Below are positions 7,796 through 17,729 of a stretch of 64,000 nucleotides of DNA, piece by piece (the first letter of the stretch is position 1; every line of letters begins with the position of its first letter). The notes below the pieces were generated by a model. That model saw only the letters and a program-made list of their open reading frames with translations. It was not told the origin of the DNA and made no database searches. The translations under genes were made by a program, and so were the position numbers. The stretch comes from an uncultured Bacilli bacterium. GTDB taxonomy: Bacteria > Bacillota_I > Bacilli_A > RF39 > UBA660. The DNA is taken from assembly GCA_934168275.1 (NCBI GenBank), contig CAKPNA010000001.1:186001-250000 (forward strand), read 5' to 3'.

Positions 7796-7824
7796 ATTAT
7801 ATAACAATTTAGATTTATATACAA
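7796..7824 (-). promoter_or_regulatory. Promoter of the DGR target operon
   Basis: TTGTAT (7824-7819), 17-bp spacer, TATAAT (7801-7796). The same -35, spacer length and -10, with matching flanks (TTATATAATTAA), precede the paralogue at 50399-50427. The gene-free stretch 7540-7861 therefore holds promoter, leader ORF and attenuator. Confidence 0.75.
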
Positions 7825-7861
7825 CCCATAAATTTAACTTTTTCTTGTAATATTACATACC

Positions 7862-10303
7862 TTAATCTACTTCTTTACCACTAAGTATTCTAGCAGGACT
7901 CTTTCTTATAGTATTAAATACCGGTATTAACCCTACTATAATATTAAATAAATACATAAGTATAATACATAATATCATAATATATATATTCATAACATAA
8001 TTTCTACCTATATAATCAATATCACTAAGTACATATAAACAATAACTCATAAATAATACTCCTGGAAGTGATGCTAAAGTACTAATAGCAAATGATTCAG
8101 AAATAAACATCTTATATATATCTAACTTCTTAACTCCTATAGCTCTATAAATACCTACTTCTTTAATTCTCGATAAGAATGAAGATCTAGTCATTAATAT
8201 TATCTCTATTAAAGATATTCCTAACATAATACTAGCTACTATTAAACTAGCATTAACACTATCTTTCATACTATCTATATAACTATTTCTATCACTTTGA
8301 TATACATCAATAACTTTAACACCTATATCTTTAAAATTATTAATTACCTTATCTTTATCTTTACTATATATAATAATACCCTTACTATTCTCTATTAAAT
8401 CATACTTCTTAGTATTACTACTAACAAAATAACTATTAATATCATCTTCACTTTTATAATATCCTACTACTACTAATTTTTTACCATTAACTTTCTTATC
8501 AATTTCTTTATTTAATTTATATTCTTCTTGATAACTTTCATTAATAATAACTTCATAATCATTACTAGGTTCTCTTCCTTTAGTAATAACTATCTTATCT
8601 CTATAACTATCATAACTATATATACTACTATTATCTAATTCTTCACTAATAGCTACACTGCTAACTCCAAATCCATAGTCATAATCATATCCTGCTTTAC
8701 TATTAATAATTATATTATATAATTCATTTCTACTAGCATATATTGAAGGACTACCCATATCTACTATACCTACTATTGTATACTCTTTATTAGCAAATAC
8801 TTTACTATTAACCATTCTCTCTACTTCATAGTACCCAATCATTTCTAGCCCTTTAGTCTTATCATAAGCCATCTTATCAATAACTATTTCATTATCATTC
8901 TCTGGATATCTACCATATATAATATCTTTACTACTAATCATCTCATTACTAGCAATAGAACCATTAATAATAATATTACTATCTTTAGTTTGATAATATT
9001 CTTGATTACTAACTTTCATTCCTACCTTACTATTACCTGGTAGCATATATATAATACCATCCATACCTTCATAATTAAGATAATCTTCTACTTTAACTTT
9101 ATTCCTCTCTATCTTTAAATAATTCTTATTAGTAGCAATAAACTCACTATCATTAACTGTTAATAACCCAATAATATTACTAACTGAATAAGTAACAAAT
9201 AAAGCCGCTAAAAAGAATCCCCCTAATAATAATTTCTTAACAAAACTATATCCAAATACTTTCTTAAATCCATGTTTAATAATACTACCAAGATTAAATA
9301 TTGAACTATATTTAAGTTTTATATCTTTATTAATTATCTTATCAAAATCAAATGAATACTTCTCATATACACTTTTGTCTAACTTCTTATAATGATCATT
9401 AACTATCTCTATAGAACTATTACCATCTACTACTTCAATTCTACTATCATCATTACTTTTAATATATATATTCCCATTCTTAACAGCAATAACTAAGTTT
9501 AATTTCTTATCTTCATCATTATAATAATCAATATTAATATTATTATCACTATTTTTATAACTATATTTAAAATCTTTTAAATATAAAGTATTATCTATTC
9601 TATAATCTATCTTATCATCATGTTTATTTATATAATCTTTAACAATTGTTCCATCAGTTATCTCTAATATTCTACTAGCATAAAACTTAGCAATATCTAC
9701 TTCATGAGTAACTAATAATACTAACTTATCTCTTGATATAGCTTTAATAATATTCATAATCTCAATCGTATTCTTACTATCTAAGTTTCCTGTTGGTTCA
9801 TCCGCTAAAATAATATCTGGATTCTTTACTAAGGCTCTCGCAATACCAACTCTTTGTCTTTCACCACCTGATAGCATTCCACAAGGTCGATAACGATAAC
9901 GATACATTCCAACACGTTCTAATATATATTCAACACGTATCTTTATCTCTTTCTTATCCTTAATACCTATCATCTTAAGAACCATAGCAACATTATCATA
10001 AACACTCATATCATCAATAAGTTTATAATCTTGAAATATATATCCTATATTTAAGTTTCTAATCTTATCTACTTTATAACTAAACTTACTAGTTATCTTT
10101 TTATCATTAATATATATTGACCCCTTATTAACCCTATCAAGACCTCCAATAGCGTTTAATAAAGTTGTCTTACCACATCCTGAAGGTCCAAGTAAAGCTA
10201 CAAGCCCTTTATCAGGAAGTTCTAAATTAGTATTATTAATAACATGTATCTGATTACGTCTACCCTTATTATAATATTTATTAAGTCCTAATATTCTAAT
10301 CAT
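7862..10303 (-). CDS. ABC transporter, ATPase fused to FtsX-type permease
   Basis: 813 residues. Residues 1-225 are a MacB/LolD-type ATPase with Walker A GPSGCGKTT near 39, signature LSGGERQR near 144, Walker B IILADEPTGNLD and switch His VTHE. After a charged linker, a membrane helix near residue 365 is followed by a large extracytoplasmic domain. Three C-terminal helices carry the FtsX motif SRIKEVGIYRAIGVKKLDIYKM near 725. This is the MacB layout: a mechanotransmission exporter or lipoprotein/peptide handling complex. Its TAATG start overlaps the stop of the upstream paralogue, so the two are translationally coupled and may form a heterodimer. The substrate is unknown. Confidence 0.88.
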   Translation of the reverse strand: MIRILGLNKYYNKGRRNQIHVINNTNLELPDKGLVALLGPSGCGKTTLLNAIGGLDRVNKGSIYINDKKITSKFSYKVDKIRNLNIGYIFQDYKLIDDMSVYDNVAMVLKMIGIKDKKEIKIRVEYILERVGMYRYRYRPCGMLSGGERQRVGIARALVKNPDIILADEPTGNLDSKNTIEIMNIIKAISRDKLVLLVTHEVDIAKFYASRILEITDGTIVKDYINKHDDKIDYRIDNTLYLKDFKYSYKNSDNNINIDYYNDEDKKLNLVIAVKNGNIYIKSNDDSRIEVVDGNSSIEIVNDHYKKLDKSVYEKYSFDFDKIINKDIKLKYSSIFNLGSIIKHGFKKVFGYSFVKKLLLGGFFLAALFVTYSVSNIIGLLTVNDSEFIATNKNYLKIERNKVKVEDYLNYEGMDGIIYMLPGNSKVGMKVSNQEYYQTKDSNIIINGSIASNEMISSKDIIYGRYPENDNEIVIDKMAYDKTKGLEMIGYYEVERMVNSKVFANKEYTIVGIVDMGSPSIYASRNELYNIIINSKAGYDYDYGFGVSSVAISEELDNSSIYSYDSYRDKIVITKGREPSNDYEVIINESYQEEYKLNKEIDKKVNGKKLVVVGYYKSEDDINSYFVSSNTKKYDLIENSKGIIIYSKDKDKVINNFKDIGVKVIDVYQSDRNSYIDSMKDSVNASLIVASIMLGISLIEIILMTRSSFLSRIKEVGIYRAIGVKKLDIYKMFISESFAISTLASLPGVLFMSYCLYVLSDIDYIGRNYVMNIYIMILCIILMYLFNIIVGLIPVFNTIRKSPARILSGKEVD

Positions 10304-12516
10304 TATACTTCCTCCCTATAACTCTTCATAGCACTTTTCTTAAATAACTTACTAGAAAATCTAGTAGATATTAAATAAGACATTCCAATAAGTATAATAT
10401 ACATAAGAATATAATCTCTTATCTTTAAGTATTCCATAACATTACTAATTAAACTAATATTAATAACCTTATACTTAACAAATAAACTAATAACTATATA
10501 ACATAAATAAGCTAATGTCGCATCAAATAATAACTCTACATCCGTAATCTTTTTAATATGTCTATAATTACCACCTAATATTCTTAAAGTAGAATAATAA
10601 GTATTTCTAGACTTTAATATTAACTTAATAACAAAATATGATATAAAGAATAGTGCTACTACCATAGCAATAACTACTACTAGTTTAACAATCTTAAATA
10701 CTTTAACTATATCAGAACCCTCACTACTAAAAGTCTTTCTTATCTGTAAAGTCTTATATCCCATATCATCTAACTTATTACTAACACTATCTATATTATC
10801 TACCTTATCTACATATACTGAAGCTTGATAACTATCTTTATCAAATAATCTATTATATTCAGCATCATTAATATAAATAGTACCATATCCTATATTATCT
10901 TTATCCATACCAAGCAAATAATTAACATTCTTTTGATTATAAACATTACATATCTTTAAATTAATCTCATCATAATAATATAAATTATTAACCATTACCT
11001 TTAAATCTTTATTCTTACAATTATAATCTTTACAAATATAATTAATATCCTCTACTACATAAGCACAACCACTACTAACACTACTACTAGGTCTAACAGA
11101 AAACTTATCTCCACTATAATTATAACTCTTATAATTCTTACCATTAATATTTAATACTACATTACTATATCCACGATTAACTATTCCCATATATTTATTT
11201 AAAAGAACTGAATTACCATAAATTTTATTATTACTATTAATAACATCAGTATAAACAACACCAACTACTTTTATCTTAAAACCATTAATATCTCCCTCAT
11301 AATAATAATCTTTATCTAAAGCTTCTTTTACCTTATCACTAAAATAATAATCATTACTATAAGTTTCATATACAACTTCATTATCTCCTTCAGGCAACCT
11401 ACCATGTACTAACTTCTTATTAAGCATAGTTATATCATTTAAACTACCATTTAAATAAAAATCCCCACTATTACTCTGAAACCATAAAGAACTATCTATT
11501 AAAACATCATTCTTAACAATATTACTTACATGCTCTAGTTTACTAATATTATCAAAATCTTCACTACTAATAGCACTCTTATCATTCTTCTTAATAACTA
11601 TTCTAGTATCACTAGTATCATTAAAATAATAATTAATACCATTCTTCCCTTCTTCATACTCACTCTTCTTAAGCGAACCATACACAGTTAATAAACTAGT
11701 AGTAATAAATAAAAATACAATAAATAATAATACAAACTTAGGTATAATATTAAAAGCATTTCTAAGCCCTAATCTAATAATATTATATAACCCAATATTC
11801 TTACACTCTGCTACTTCTATTTTCTCTTCTTTAGGAGTCTCTTTTACTTTCTTATCACTAACTATCTTACCATCATGCATTCTAACTATTCTTGTAGCGA
11901 CATCCTCAACCTGTTCAAAATTATGCGTAACTATTATTACTAATTTATCTTGTGATATATCTTTAAGTAATTTAATAATACTTTTAGCAGACTTACTATC
12001 CAAATTACCTGTTGGTTCATCACATACAATAATTGGTGTTTCCCTAGCAAGTGCTCTCGCAATAGCCACTCTTTGTTTTTGACCACCAGATAATTTAGCT
12101 GTCTTAGTATTCTTATATTTAGTAAGTCCTACTTTATCGATAATATCAAGTACTTTCTTCTTAACTTCTTTTCTCTTATAACCATTAAGTAACATAACTA
12201 ACTCAATATTTTGATATACTGTATAACTATTAACTAAATTAAAGTTCTGAAAAATATTAGATACATATTTCTTACGATATTCTTCAAAATCACTCTCTCG
12301 ATAATGGCTTGTTTCCTCACCATTAATATACATTTCCCCTTCTTCATAACTATCAAGACCAGATATTACATTAAGAAGAGTACTCTTACCACTACCTGAC
12401 TCACCTACTATTGCTACAAACTCTTGTAAATCAAATTCAATACTAACTTTATTAAATCCAGAAGCAATAACTCCCTTATTATAATAAAACTTAGATACAT
12501 TTTTAAGTTTTAACAT
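10303..12516 (-). CDS. ABC transporter, ATPase fused to FtsX-type permease
   Basis: 737 residues, the first gene of the coupled pair. The ATPase domain spans residues 1-225: Walker A GESGSGKST near 38, signature LSGGQKQR near 143, and IIVCDEPTGNLDSKSAK. A helix near residue 260 is followed by an extracytoplasmic domain rich in Tyr, Asn and Ser, then three helices from about 610, with TLRILGGNYRHIKKI as the FtsX-like coupling segment. It is more divergent from MacB than its partner. The ATG has GGAGG 7 nt upstream. It is not obviously linked in function to the DGR target gene that follows on the same strand. Confidence 0.87.
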   Translation of the reverse strand: MLKLKNVSKFYYNKGVIASGFNKVSIEFDLQEFVAIVGESGSGKSTLLNVISGLDSYEEGEMYINGEETSHYRESDFEEYRKKYVSNIFQNFNLVNSYTVYQNIELVMLLNGYKRKEVKKKVLDIIDKVGLTKYKNTKTAKLSGGQKQRVAIARALARETPIIVCDEPTGNLDSKSAKSIIKLLKDISQDKLVIIVTHNFEQVEDVATRIVRMHDGKIVSDKKVKETPKEEKIEVAECKNIGLYNIIRLGLRNAFNIIPKFVLLFIVFLFITTSLLTVYGSLKKSEYEEGKNGINYYFNDTSDTRIVIKKNDKSAISSEDFDNISKLEHVSNIVKNDVLIDSSLWFQSNSGDFYLNGSLNDITMLNKKLVHGRLPEGDNEVVYETYSNDYYFSDKVKEALDKDYYYEGDINGFKIKVVGVVYTDVINSNNKIYGNSVLLNKYMGIVNRGYSNVVLNINGKNYKSYNYSGDKFSVRPSSSVSSGCAYVVEDINYICKDYNCKNKDLKVMVNNLYYYDEINLKICNVYNQKNVNYLLGMDKDNIGYGTIYINDAEYNRLFDKDSYQASVYVDKVDNIDSVSNKLDDMGYKTLQIRKTFSSEGSDIVKVFKIVKLVVVIAMVVALFFISYFVIKLILKSRNTYYSTLRILGGNYRHIKKITDVELLFDATLAYLCYIVISLFVKYKVINISLISNVMEYLKIRDYILMYIILIGMSYLISTRFSSKLFKKSAMKSYREEV

Positions 12517-12591
12517 TTTATTCCTCCATTACTCTTTAATACATTATATCACATAGCCTCATCATATAAAACTAAACTATCTAACTTTACA

Positions 12592-12801
12592 CTATTTAAT
12601 CTTCTTAAATGTTATATTATTATTTTTTAAACTTATTTTACCAACTTCATATCCATACTCTTTTAACTCTTTCTTATATGTCAAAAAAGAATGATCTATA
12701 TCAAAGCCTAAAATATCTTTAACATCTTCATAAGATAAAATATATTCTTCTTTATCATTTTCTTTTATATAGTTCCATAACTTATCATACTTACTCATCA
12801 T
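12592..12801 (-). CDS. Hypothetical protein, 69 aa
   Basis: A small soluble protein with two predicted helices and a beta-rich end. It resembles short uncharacterised proteins built around LWNYIKEND...Y.LSYEDVKDILGF. No catalytic residues are evident. AAGGAGAGAT precedes two consecutive ATG codons (12801 and 12798) and either could start it. It follows the XRE membrane regulator by 28 nt and is probably cotranscribed with it. Confidence 0.6.
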   Translation of the reverse strand: MMSKYDKLWNYIKENDKEEYILSYEDVKDILGFDIDHSFLTYKKELKEYGYEVGKISLKNNNITFKKIK

Positions 12802-12829
12802 ATCTCTCCTTAACTAAATATAATGCTTT

Positions 12830-13540
12830 CTATTTACAATATTTCTTAATATCATCTTTATCATAATTAATATTACCAATAGCTTTATAATATTCATCTT
12901 TAGTATCTCTATTACATCTAATGACATCATAAAATGGTGTATCATAATAAATAACAGTATCACTAGATATCTTATATACTGAAAATCTAGGAGCTTGACC
13001 AATATTAACAACACTAATATAATCAATAACAAATAACATAATACTAAATATTACTATATATAAAATATTAAATACTATTCTTTTAATATAGTTATATTTC
13101 TTTGTAAATCTACTAACACCCACTAAAGATATTAAACCACCAAATATTGAATAAATACTTCCCCAACTACTTTCGCTAGGAAATATTGTCATCGCTGTTA
13201 TTGTTATTAATACTCCAAATATTATAAAAGTAATACTAATTAAATTATTCTTTTCAATAACTTTCTTATTACTATAATCAATAGTTCTAATAATATTTTC
13301 TTCTAATTTTTCTTGATACTTATCATCCGATACTTTCTCCCCACTCATCAAATCATTAATAGAAATGCCTAATATTTCACATAACGGTTTAAATAATGAT
13401 AAGTCTGGCATGTTTCTTCCATTCTCCCAATTACTTATCGACCTATCTGAAACTCCTAACTTTTCTGCTAACTCTAATTGAGTTAACTTTTTCTCCTTAC
13501 GACACTTTAAAATAAATTCTCCAATCTTTTTTTGATTCAT
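12830..13540 (-). CDS. XRE-family regulator with membrane C-terminus
   Basis: Residues 1-65 form a Cro/C1-type helix-turn-helix (IGEFILKCRKEKKLTQLELAEKLGVSDRSISNWENG in three pieces). Residues 95-190 contain three or four hydrophobic helices, and a short polar tail follows. Such membrane-tethered XRE proteins are common next to transport genes in Firmicutes. The frame is open to 13564, but AGAAAGGAAGG lies inside those extra codons and sets the start at ATG 13540. It could control the adjacent ABC genes, but that is only inferred from proximity. Confidence 0.8.
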   Translation of the reverse strand: MNQKKIGEFILKCRKEKKLTQLELAEKLGVSDRSISNWENGRNMPDLSLFKPLCEILGISINDLMSGEKVSDDKYQEKLEENIIRTIDYSNKKVIEKNNLISITFIIFGVLITITAMTIFPSESSWGSIYSIFGGLISLVGVSRFTKKYNYIKRIVFNILYIVIFSIMLFVIDYISVVNIGQAPRFSVYKISSDTVIYYDTPFYDVIRCNRDTKDEYYKAIGNINYDKDDIKKYCK

Positions 13541-13601
13541 AAAAATCCTTCCTTTCTCACTCATTATATTACCTAATAGTTAAATATAACAGGAAACATT
13601 C

Positions 13602-14225
13602 CTAGAATTTTATTTTAACGCCAAACATTTGAACAATACACTCTGCTTGAAATCTATCTATTATAATTCCTTTTATTGACTCTTTATCTATTCTAATCTC
13701 ACTAATATCACAACTAGAAAAATCTACATTCTCAAGACAAGTGTTAAAAAACTCTGCTTTATTAAACTTAACCTTATCAAGTTCAATATTCTTTATCTTT
13801 GCCTCATTAAATGATGCTTCATTAAAATTACTACTCTTAATTATTAAATTATTTATTTTAGTATCTGCAAAATTAACATATCTACAATCACAATTATCAA
13901 ATTGAACATCTTTTAAACTACTTTCTATAAAATTAGTCCCCACCATCTTACAGTTTTCAAAAATTACTCTACTAACTAACTGTTTACTAAAGTCTTGATT
14001 AGATAAATCACAATTTCTAAATATGACATCTACTAAATCAACATTTTCAATTTCTGCTAAATTAAAGCTGATATTTTCAAAAATACAACTATCGATAGTT
14101 ATAGATTGTAATTTACCGTTTATTTCACCACCACTAAAAATGCTATTACAAAACTCTAATTCTTCAAGACAATCATTAATCTTCTTAGGTATAAGATTTT
14201 TAACTTTAGGATTATTAATTTTCAT
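13602..14225 (-). CDS. Pentapeptide-repeat protein
   Basis: 207 residues with repeating A(D/N)LXX-like units (for example IENVDLVDVIFRNCDLSNQD and FNEASFNEAKIKN), predicted to fold as a right-handed beta-helix. The C-terminal QAECIVQMFGVKI resembles the QALxLAxLLGI end of Qnr/McbG-like and other standalone pentapeptide proteins. Quinolone or gyrase protection is known for some members but cannot be assigned here. The start follows TGGAGG. No signal peptide, so cytosolic. Confidence 0.8.
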   Translation of the reverse strand: MKINNPKVKNLIPKKINDCLEELEFCNSIFSGGEINGKLQSITIDSCIFENISFNLAEIENVDLVDVIFRNCDLSNQDFSKQLVSRVIFENCKMVGTNFIESSLKDVQFDNCDCRYVNFADTKINNLIIKSSNFNEASFNEAKIKNIELDKVKFNKAEFFNTCLENVDFSSCDISEIRIDKESIKGIIIDRFQAECIVQMFGVKIKF

Positions 14226-14258
14226 ATCGAACCTCCAACTATATTAAGTATACCACAC

Positions 14259-14293
14259 AAAAAAAGAAACTAGTTAAATAACTAATCTCCAAG
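14259..14293 (-). terminator. Terminator of the thyX-like gene
   Basis: On the minus strand GATTAGTT and AACTAGTTTC form an imperfect stem followed by a T7 run. It lies 16 nt after the ThyX-like stop. Confidence 0.65.
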
Positions 14294-14308
14294 TCTTTAT
14301 AAATAATC

Positions 14309-15511
14309 TTATATTTTTCTAACTAATTTCTTACCTTCAGTAAACTTACAATCAGAAGTACAATCAAAATCAGGAAAAGTACATCTAGCACCATGCGAAT
14401 ATTTTTGAATATCTTGAGCAAGTGGACTACCTGACTCTTCTAAAGCCTTTTTATATCTTAGTAAAGTATCTCTAGTTTGTTCTGCTATCTCAAGTTGTGC
14501 CCCAGTACATAATCTTTCTTTACATTTCAAAATAAAATCTTCATACTTACCAGCTTCACTAATCTTAACAAGTTCCCCTTGTGGTGTAACTCCTCTAACA
14601 ATTTGCATATCACCAAGCCATTCATCAACCAACATTTGATCATCAGCAATAATTGGTGGTATATAGTATTCTTTTTTATCTAAAAACTCCATTTGATAAT
14701 CAAGTGTTCTATGTCTCTGTGCTTGAGCATATTCAGCCAAAGATCCTTTATATAATGTCGAATAAACATCTCCAAAATGTTCTTCTTTAGCATCTAAATT
14801 CTTACCAAATATAGATAATTGTCTATGTTTTTCATTTCTTAGTAATCCTTCTTCAAGAACATTCAAATTATTTAACTCTTCAATAAATTCATTCATATAA
14901 GTTGCTAATTTTTTTTCGAAATCATTGTCACGATTTGCTGTTGCAATATAGTTTTGCATCCAAGAAGCAATATAATTAATTTGTCTAAAAGATGTTGAAT
15001 AAATCATTTGTGTTGGCATAAATACTGTTACTAAATATCTTGCATTTTCTTGAGCTAATTTTAATATTTTAGAATCATTATAAATATATCCATATTGTAA
15101 TTTAATTTTTATCTTAAATATATTAAGCCACTTATTATATAATCTTTCTTCATCTTCTGTTATAATTGAACCATCTTTTCTTACAACCGGTGTATATCTT
15201 GCGGATTTTTCACTTGTTGTATATTGATGTTCATTATTTAGAACCATTGCTAATATTTTAGGTAGATTCTGTAAATTAAAATTAATTAAAATATGATCGT
15301 AAACACTATGATGACCATCATTTAATGTTCTAGCTATTCTACGCATTGTTCTTTCTACAGGTTCATTTATAAGATGCTCAAATCCTTCCTCATCATAACA
15401 TACACCAGCAAACTTTCCTGATAACATAATAGCCTCATTTTTATCAAATGTTCCATCTTCCTTTAAAAATTGGTTAGGCAAAATACCAACTTTAATTTTT
15501 GTTTGTTCCAT
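14309..15511 (-). CDS. ThyX-like (FAD-dependent thymidylate synthase family) protein, large form
   Basis: 400 residues, roughly twice the length of classical ThyX, with two ThyX-like halves. The first contains GHHSVYDHILINF and TTSEKSARYTPV. The second contains AEYAQAQRHRTLDYQM and the tail IQKYSHGARCTFPDFDC with three cysteines. Classical ThyX has RHRxxSxNExSxRY in one motif. Here the RHR and the S...E.SxRY elements are in different places and the first lacks the RHR. The expected reaction would be dUMP to dTMP with methylenetetrahydrofolate and FAD, but the divergence leaves activity open. The start has AGGAGG. It is monocistronic with its own terminator. Confidence 0.75.
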   Translation of the reverse strand: MEQTKIKVGILPNQFLKEDGTFDKNEAIMLSGKFAGVCYDEEGFEHLINEPVERTMRRIARTLNDGHHSVYDHILINFNLQNLPKILAMVLNNEHQYTTSEKSARYTPVVRKDGSIITEDEERLYNKWLNIFKIKIKLQYGYIYNDSKILKLAQENARYLVTVFMPTQMIYSTSFRQINYIASWMQNYIATANRDNDFEKKLATYMNEFIEELNNLNVLEEGLLRNEKHRQLSIFGKNLDAKEEHFGDVYSTLYKGSLAEYAQAQRHRTLDYQMEFLDKKEYYIPPIIADDQMLVDEWLGDMQIVRGVTPQGELVKISEAGKYEDFILKCKERLCTGAQLEIAEQTRDTLLRYKKALEESGSPLAQDIQKYSHGARCTFPDFDCTSDCKFTEGKKLVRKI

Positions 15512-15638
15512 TTCTTTACCTCCTAATGATATTCCCCTCTTCTATTCTACTAATTAGATTATATCATACATTACCTACATATCATAGTAATTTTACATTA
15601 ACTTTTGTAAACTATCTATCATCTAAATACATTTAAAA

Positions 15639-15666
15639 CAAAAAAATCAATCATTTCTGACTGATT
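15639..15666 (-). terminator. Terminator of the Nudix gene
   Basis: AATCAGTCA, loop GAAA, TGATTGATT (one wobble pair) and then T6, overlapping the Nudix stop codon. Confidence 0.8.
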
Positions 15667-16283
15667 TATACTTTATTACTTTCTAAACTTACTAATATAG
15701 TTCTTCTATAAACTTCAATTAAATCCGGATCATTTTGATTTTGTGGTAAATTATCTAAATCGAAGAATCTCATTTCTTTCGACTCAACATCCCATTTTAA
15801 CTCTCCTGAATAATTTCTTATGCAATATAAAACTGTATTATTTATAACAACATCTCCATTAGGATACTCATTTCTTCTTCCAGCACCTGAAACTATATCT
15901 ACTAACTCTAAATCATTTTCATTTACATCTAAATTAGTTTCTTCCTTTACTTCTCTAATAATAGTATCTTGGAATCTTTCTCCTAACTCTTGACAGCCAC
16001 CAGGTAATCCCCATTTATCTCTATCTGCTCTACTCTGTAATAATATTTGTCCTTGATTATTTACTATTATTGCTGCTGCACCATCTTGTAATAAAACAAA
16101 TTTATGTTTTAATACGCCCATACAAAGTCTTGTAAACACAGGATATCCAATAATATTACTTAATTCAATTACTTCATCCGGTGTAAGTTCATTAATAATA
16201 CTTACTAATTCATCATAAGATAAGTTTCTTTGTTCTTGAGTGGATAAACTTCTAATTCTACTTAATATTTCTCTATTGCACAT
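15666..16283 (-). CDS. Nudix hydrolase
   Basis: 205 residues. The Nudix box fits GX5EX7REUXEEXGU: GCQELGE, seven residues, then REVKEET near residues 96-118. Before it is LLQSRADRDKWGLPGG. An N-terminal helical extension of about 60 residues (STQEQRNLSYDELVSIIN) precedes the catalytic domain. The substrate, presumably a nucleoside diphosphate linked to a moiety, cannot be told from sequence. The ATG follows GAGGAG. It is monocistronic. Confidence 0.9.
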   Translation of the reverse strand: MCNREILSRIRSLSTQEQRNLSYDELVSIINELTPDEVIELSNIIGYPVFTRLCMGVLKHKFVLLQDGAAAIIVNNQGQILLQSRADRDKWGLPGGCQELGERFQDTIIREVKEETNLDVNENDLELVDIVSGAGRRNEYPNGDVVINNTVLYCIRNYSGELKWDVESKEMRFFDLDNLPQNQNDPDLIEVYRRTILVSLESNKV

Positions 16284-16564
16284 ATATTTAACTCCTCTAC
16301 AACAAAATAATTATATCATAACTTTATAATAAACTAAATAAGAAAAACAGCACTCAATCTGCAATAGATTAAGTGCAAACCAATCATTGAGGTAAGTACT
16401 CAACCTAGCGATGCCAAGTATTACTCTTTTTTTATTATATGCAAGTTTTCTTGCTTACATACTAATAATAACATAAAAAAGAACTTTTGACAAGTTCTTT
16501 ATTTATACAAGGTTCGATCATATCGAACTTTCTTACGAATGATGTTCCATAAGTAAAACAACCT
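16284..16564. other. Gene-free stretch with inverted repeats
   Basis: No open frame is supported. It contains a 7-bp palindrome GTTCGAT CAT ATCGAAC (16512-16528), which could be an operator, and a short inverted motif around AAGAACTTTTGACAAGTTCTT (first half near 16480). There is no recognisable RNA family. The composition matches remnant DNA beside the KilA-N gene. Confidence 0.4.
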
Positions 16565-16717
16565 TTATTGTAAATTACTTTTTTCTTTAAAGATAAAATT
16601 ATTTTTTTGAACTTCTATATCATCATACTCAAGTGTTTTTTCAAGTTCTAAAATATCAAATAAATTAATTTTATATGATACCCCAAAAGTATGATGACCA
16701 TCACTTATATCTTTCAT
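16565..16717 (-). CDS. Small ORF, 50 aa, phage-like, possibly a remnant
   Basis: Begins MKDISDGHHTFGVSYKIN and ends FKEKSNLQ. The opening resembles the DGYHTF start of short phage-encoded proteins, but this is only a memory-based resemblance. The ribosome site is poor. It lies 85 nt beyond the KilA-N gene on the same strand and may be the degraded end of the same element. Confidence 0.35.
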   Translation of the reverse strand: MKDISDGHHTFGVSYKINLFDILELEKTLEYDDIEVQKNNFIFKEKSNLQ

Positions 16718-16802
16718 ATATTTTACTTATACATTGCACTCTTTTCTATAACAAGCAAATTGAATATGTCAAATTGCAAGTATGTTTTTAAATTGCCATA
16801 AT

Positions 16803-17663
16803 CTATTTAATTTCAATTAAATTTTTATTTAAAGTTTCCAATTCTTTAATTGTTTTATCATTTTCCAACACTTTCATTTGCCTAATTGCAGAATTGTTTA
16901 ATTTAATTAATCTTTCTTTTTGAGGAATCTTATCATTAATTAATTCTGCATTTGTATTTTCTAAATTGCACAATATTAATAAGTGCTTTAAATCCGTATA
17001 ATCTCTAATATTTCCTCTTAAATTTGGATTACTTTCTTTCCATTCTTTAGCAGTCATTCCAAACAAAGCAACATTTAATACATCTGCTTCTTCTGCATAA
17101 ATATATTTCTTTTGAGTTTCAGTTATTTTTGGAACAATATTTTGTTTTATTGAATCAGTATGAATTCTATAATTAGTTTTGGCTAACATTCTATTTGCAG
17201 TCCAATCTATTTTATACTGATAAGATTCATTTCTTTTTAGTCTTTCAAATTCTTGTATAACATATAATTTAAATTCCGGAGATAACCAACTAGCAAATTC
17301 TAATGCAATATCACTTCTTGCATATGTACCACCATTATTTCCAGATTTTGAAACAATACCAATCGCATTTGTTTCTTTAATCCATTTTTGTGGTGACATA
17401 TAAAAACTATTTTTTCCAGCTAAATTTTCAAAGGTTGTAAATTCGTGACCTTTAAAATTTTCATTATTTAATTTTTCCCATAAACCTAAATAAGCAATAA
17501 CATCTCTATTTCTCATCCATGTTTGTATCGGTATTTTGGGTTCCTCTGGATTTGCATATCTTGCTAAATCTGTTAGAGATATAAACTCTTTATTATCTAT
17601 AGTTATTACTTTAATTTTATTATCATTAACTTCTAATTCTGATTTTATTATTTCTTGTTTCAT
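16803..17663 (-). CDS. KilA-N domain protein, phage-derived
   Basis: 286 residues. Residues 20-140 match the KilA-N/Bro-type DNA-binding region (ISLTDLARYANPEEPKIPIQTWMRNRDVIAYLG, then GNNGGTYARSDIALEFASWLSPEFKLYVIQEFERLK; quoted in part). The C-terminal half contains the ADVLNVALFGMTAKEWKESNP element and a helical tail. Such proteins come from phages and integrated elements and occur singly in gut Bacillota genomes. AGGAGG lies 5 nt before ATG 17663; the in-frame TTG just before it is not needed. It is inserted between the tRNA operon terminator and the Nudix gene, a typical element position. Confidence 0.85.
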   Translation of the reverse strand: MKQEIIKSELEVNDNKIKVITIDNKEFISLTDLARYANPEEPKIPIQTWMRNRDVIAYLGLWEKLNNENFKGHEFTTFENLAGKNSFYMSPQKWIKETNAIGIVSKSGNNGGTYARSDIALEFASWLSPEFKLYVIQEFERLKRNESYQYKIDWTANRMLAKTNYRIHTDSIKQNIVPKITETQKKYIYAEEADVLNVALFGMTAKEWKESNPNLRGNIRDYTDLKHLLILCNLENTNAELINDKIPQKERLIKLNNSAIRQMKVLENDKTIKELETLNKNLIEIK

Positions 17664-17729
17664 CAAAACCTCCTGACATAATTTTAAGATTCGATTTTTC
17701 TATAACTATTTTATCATATTTCAAAGTAT

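Noticed and set aside
12814..13032. 72-codon hydrophobic frame
   Set aside because: It overlaps the XRE regulator in another frame and has no start signals.
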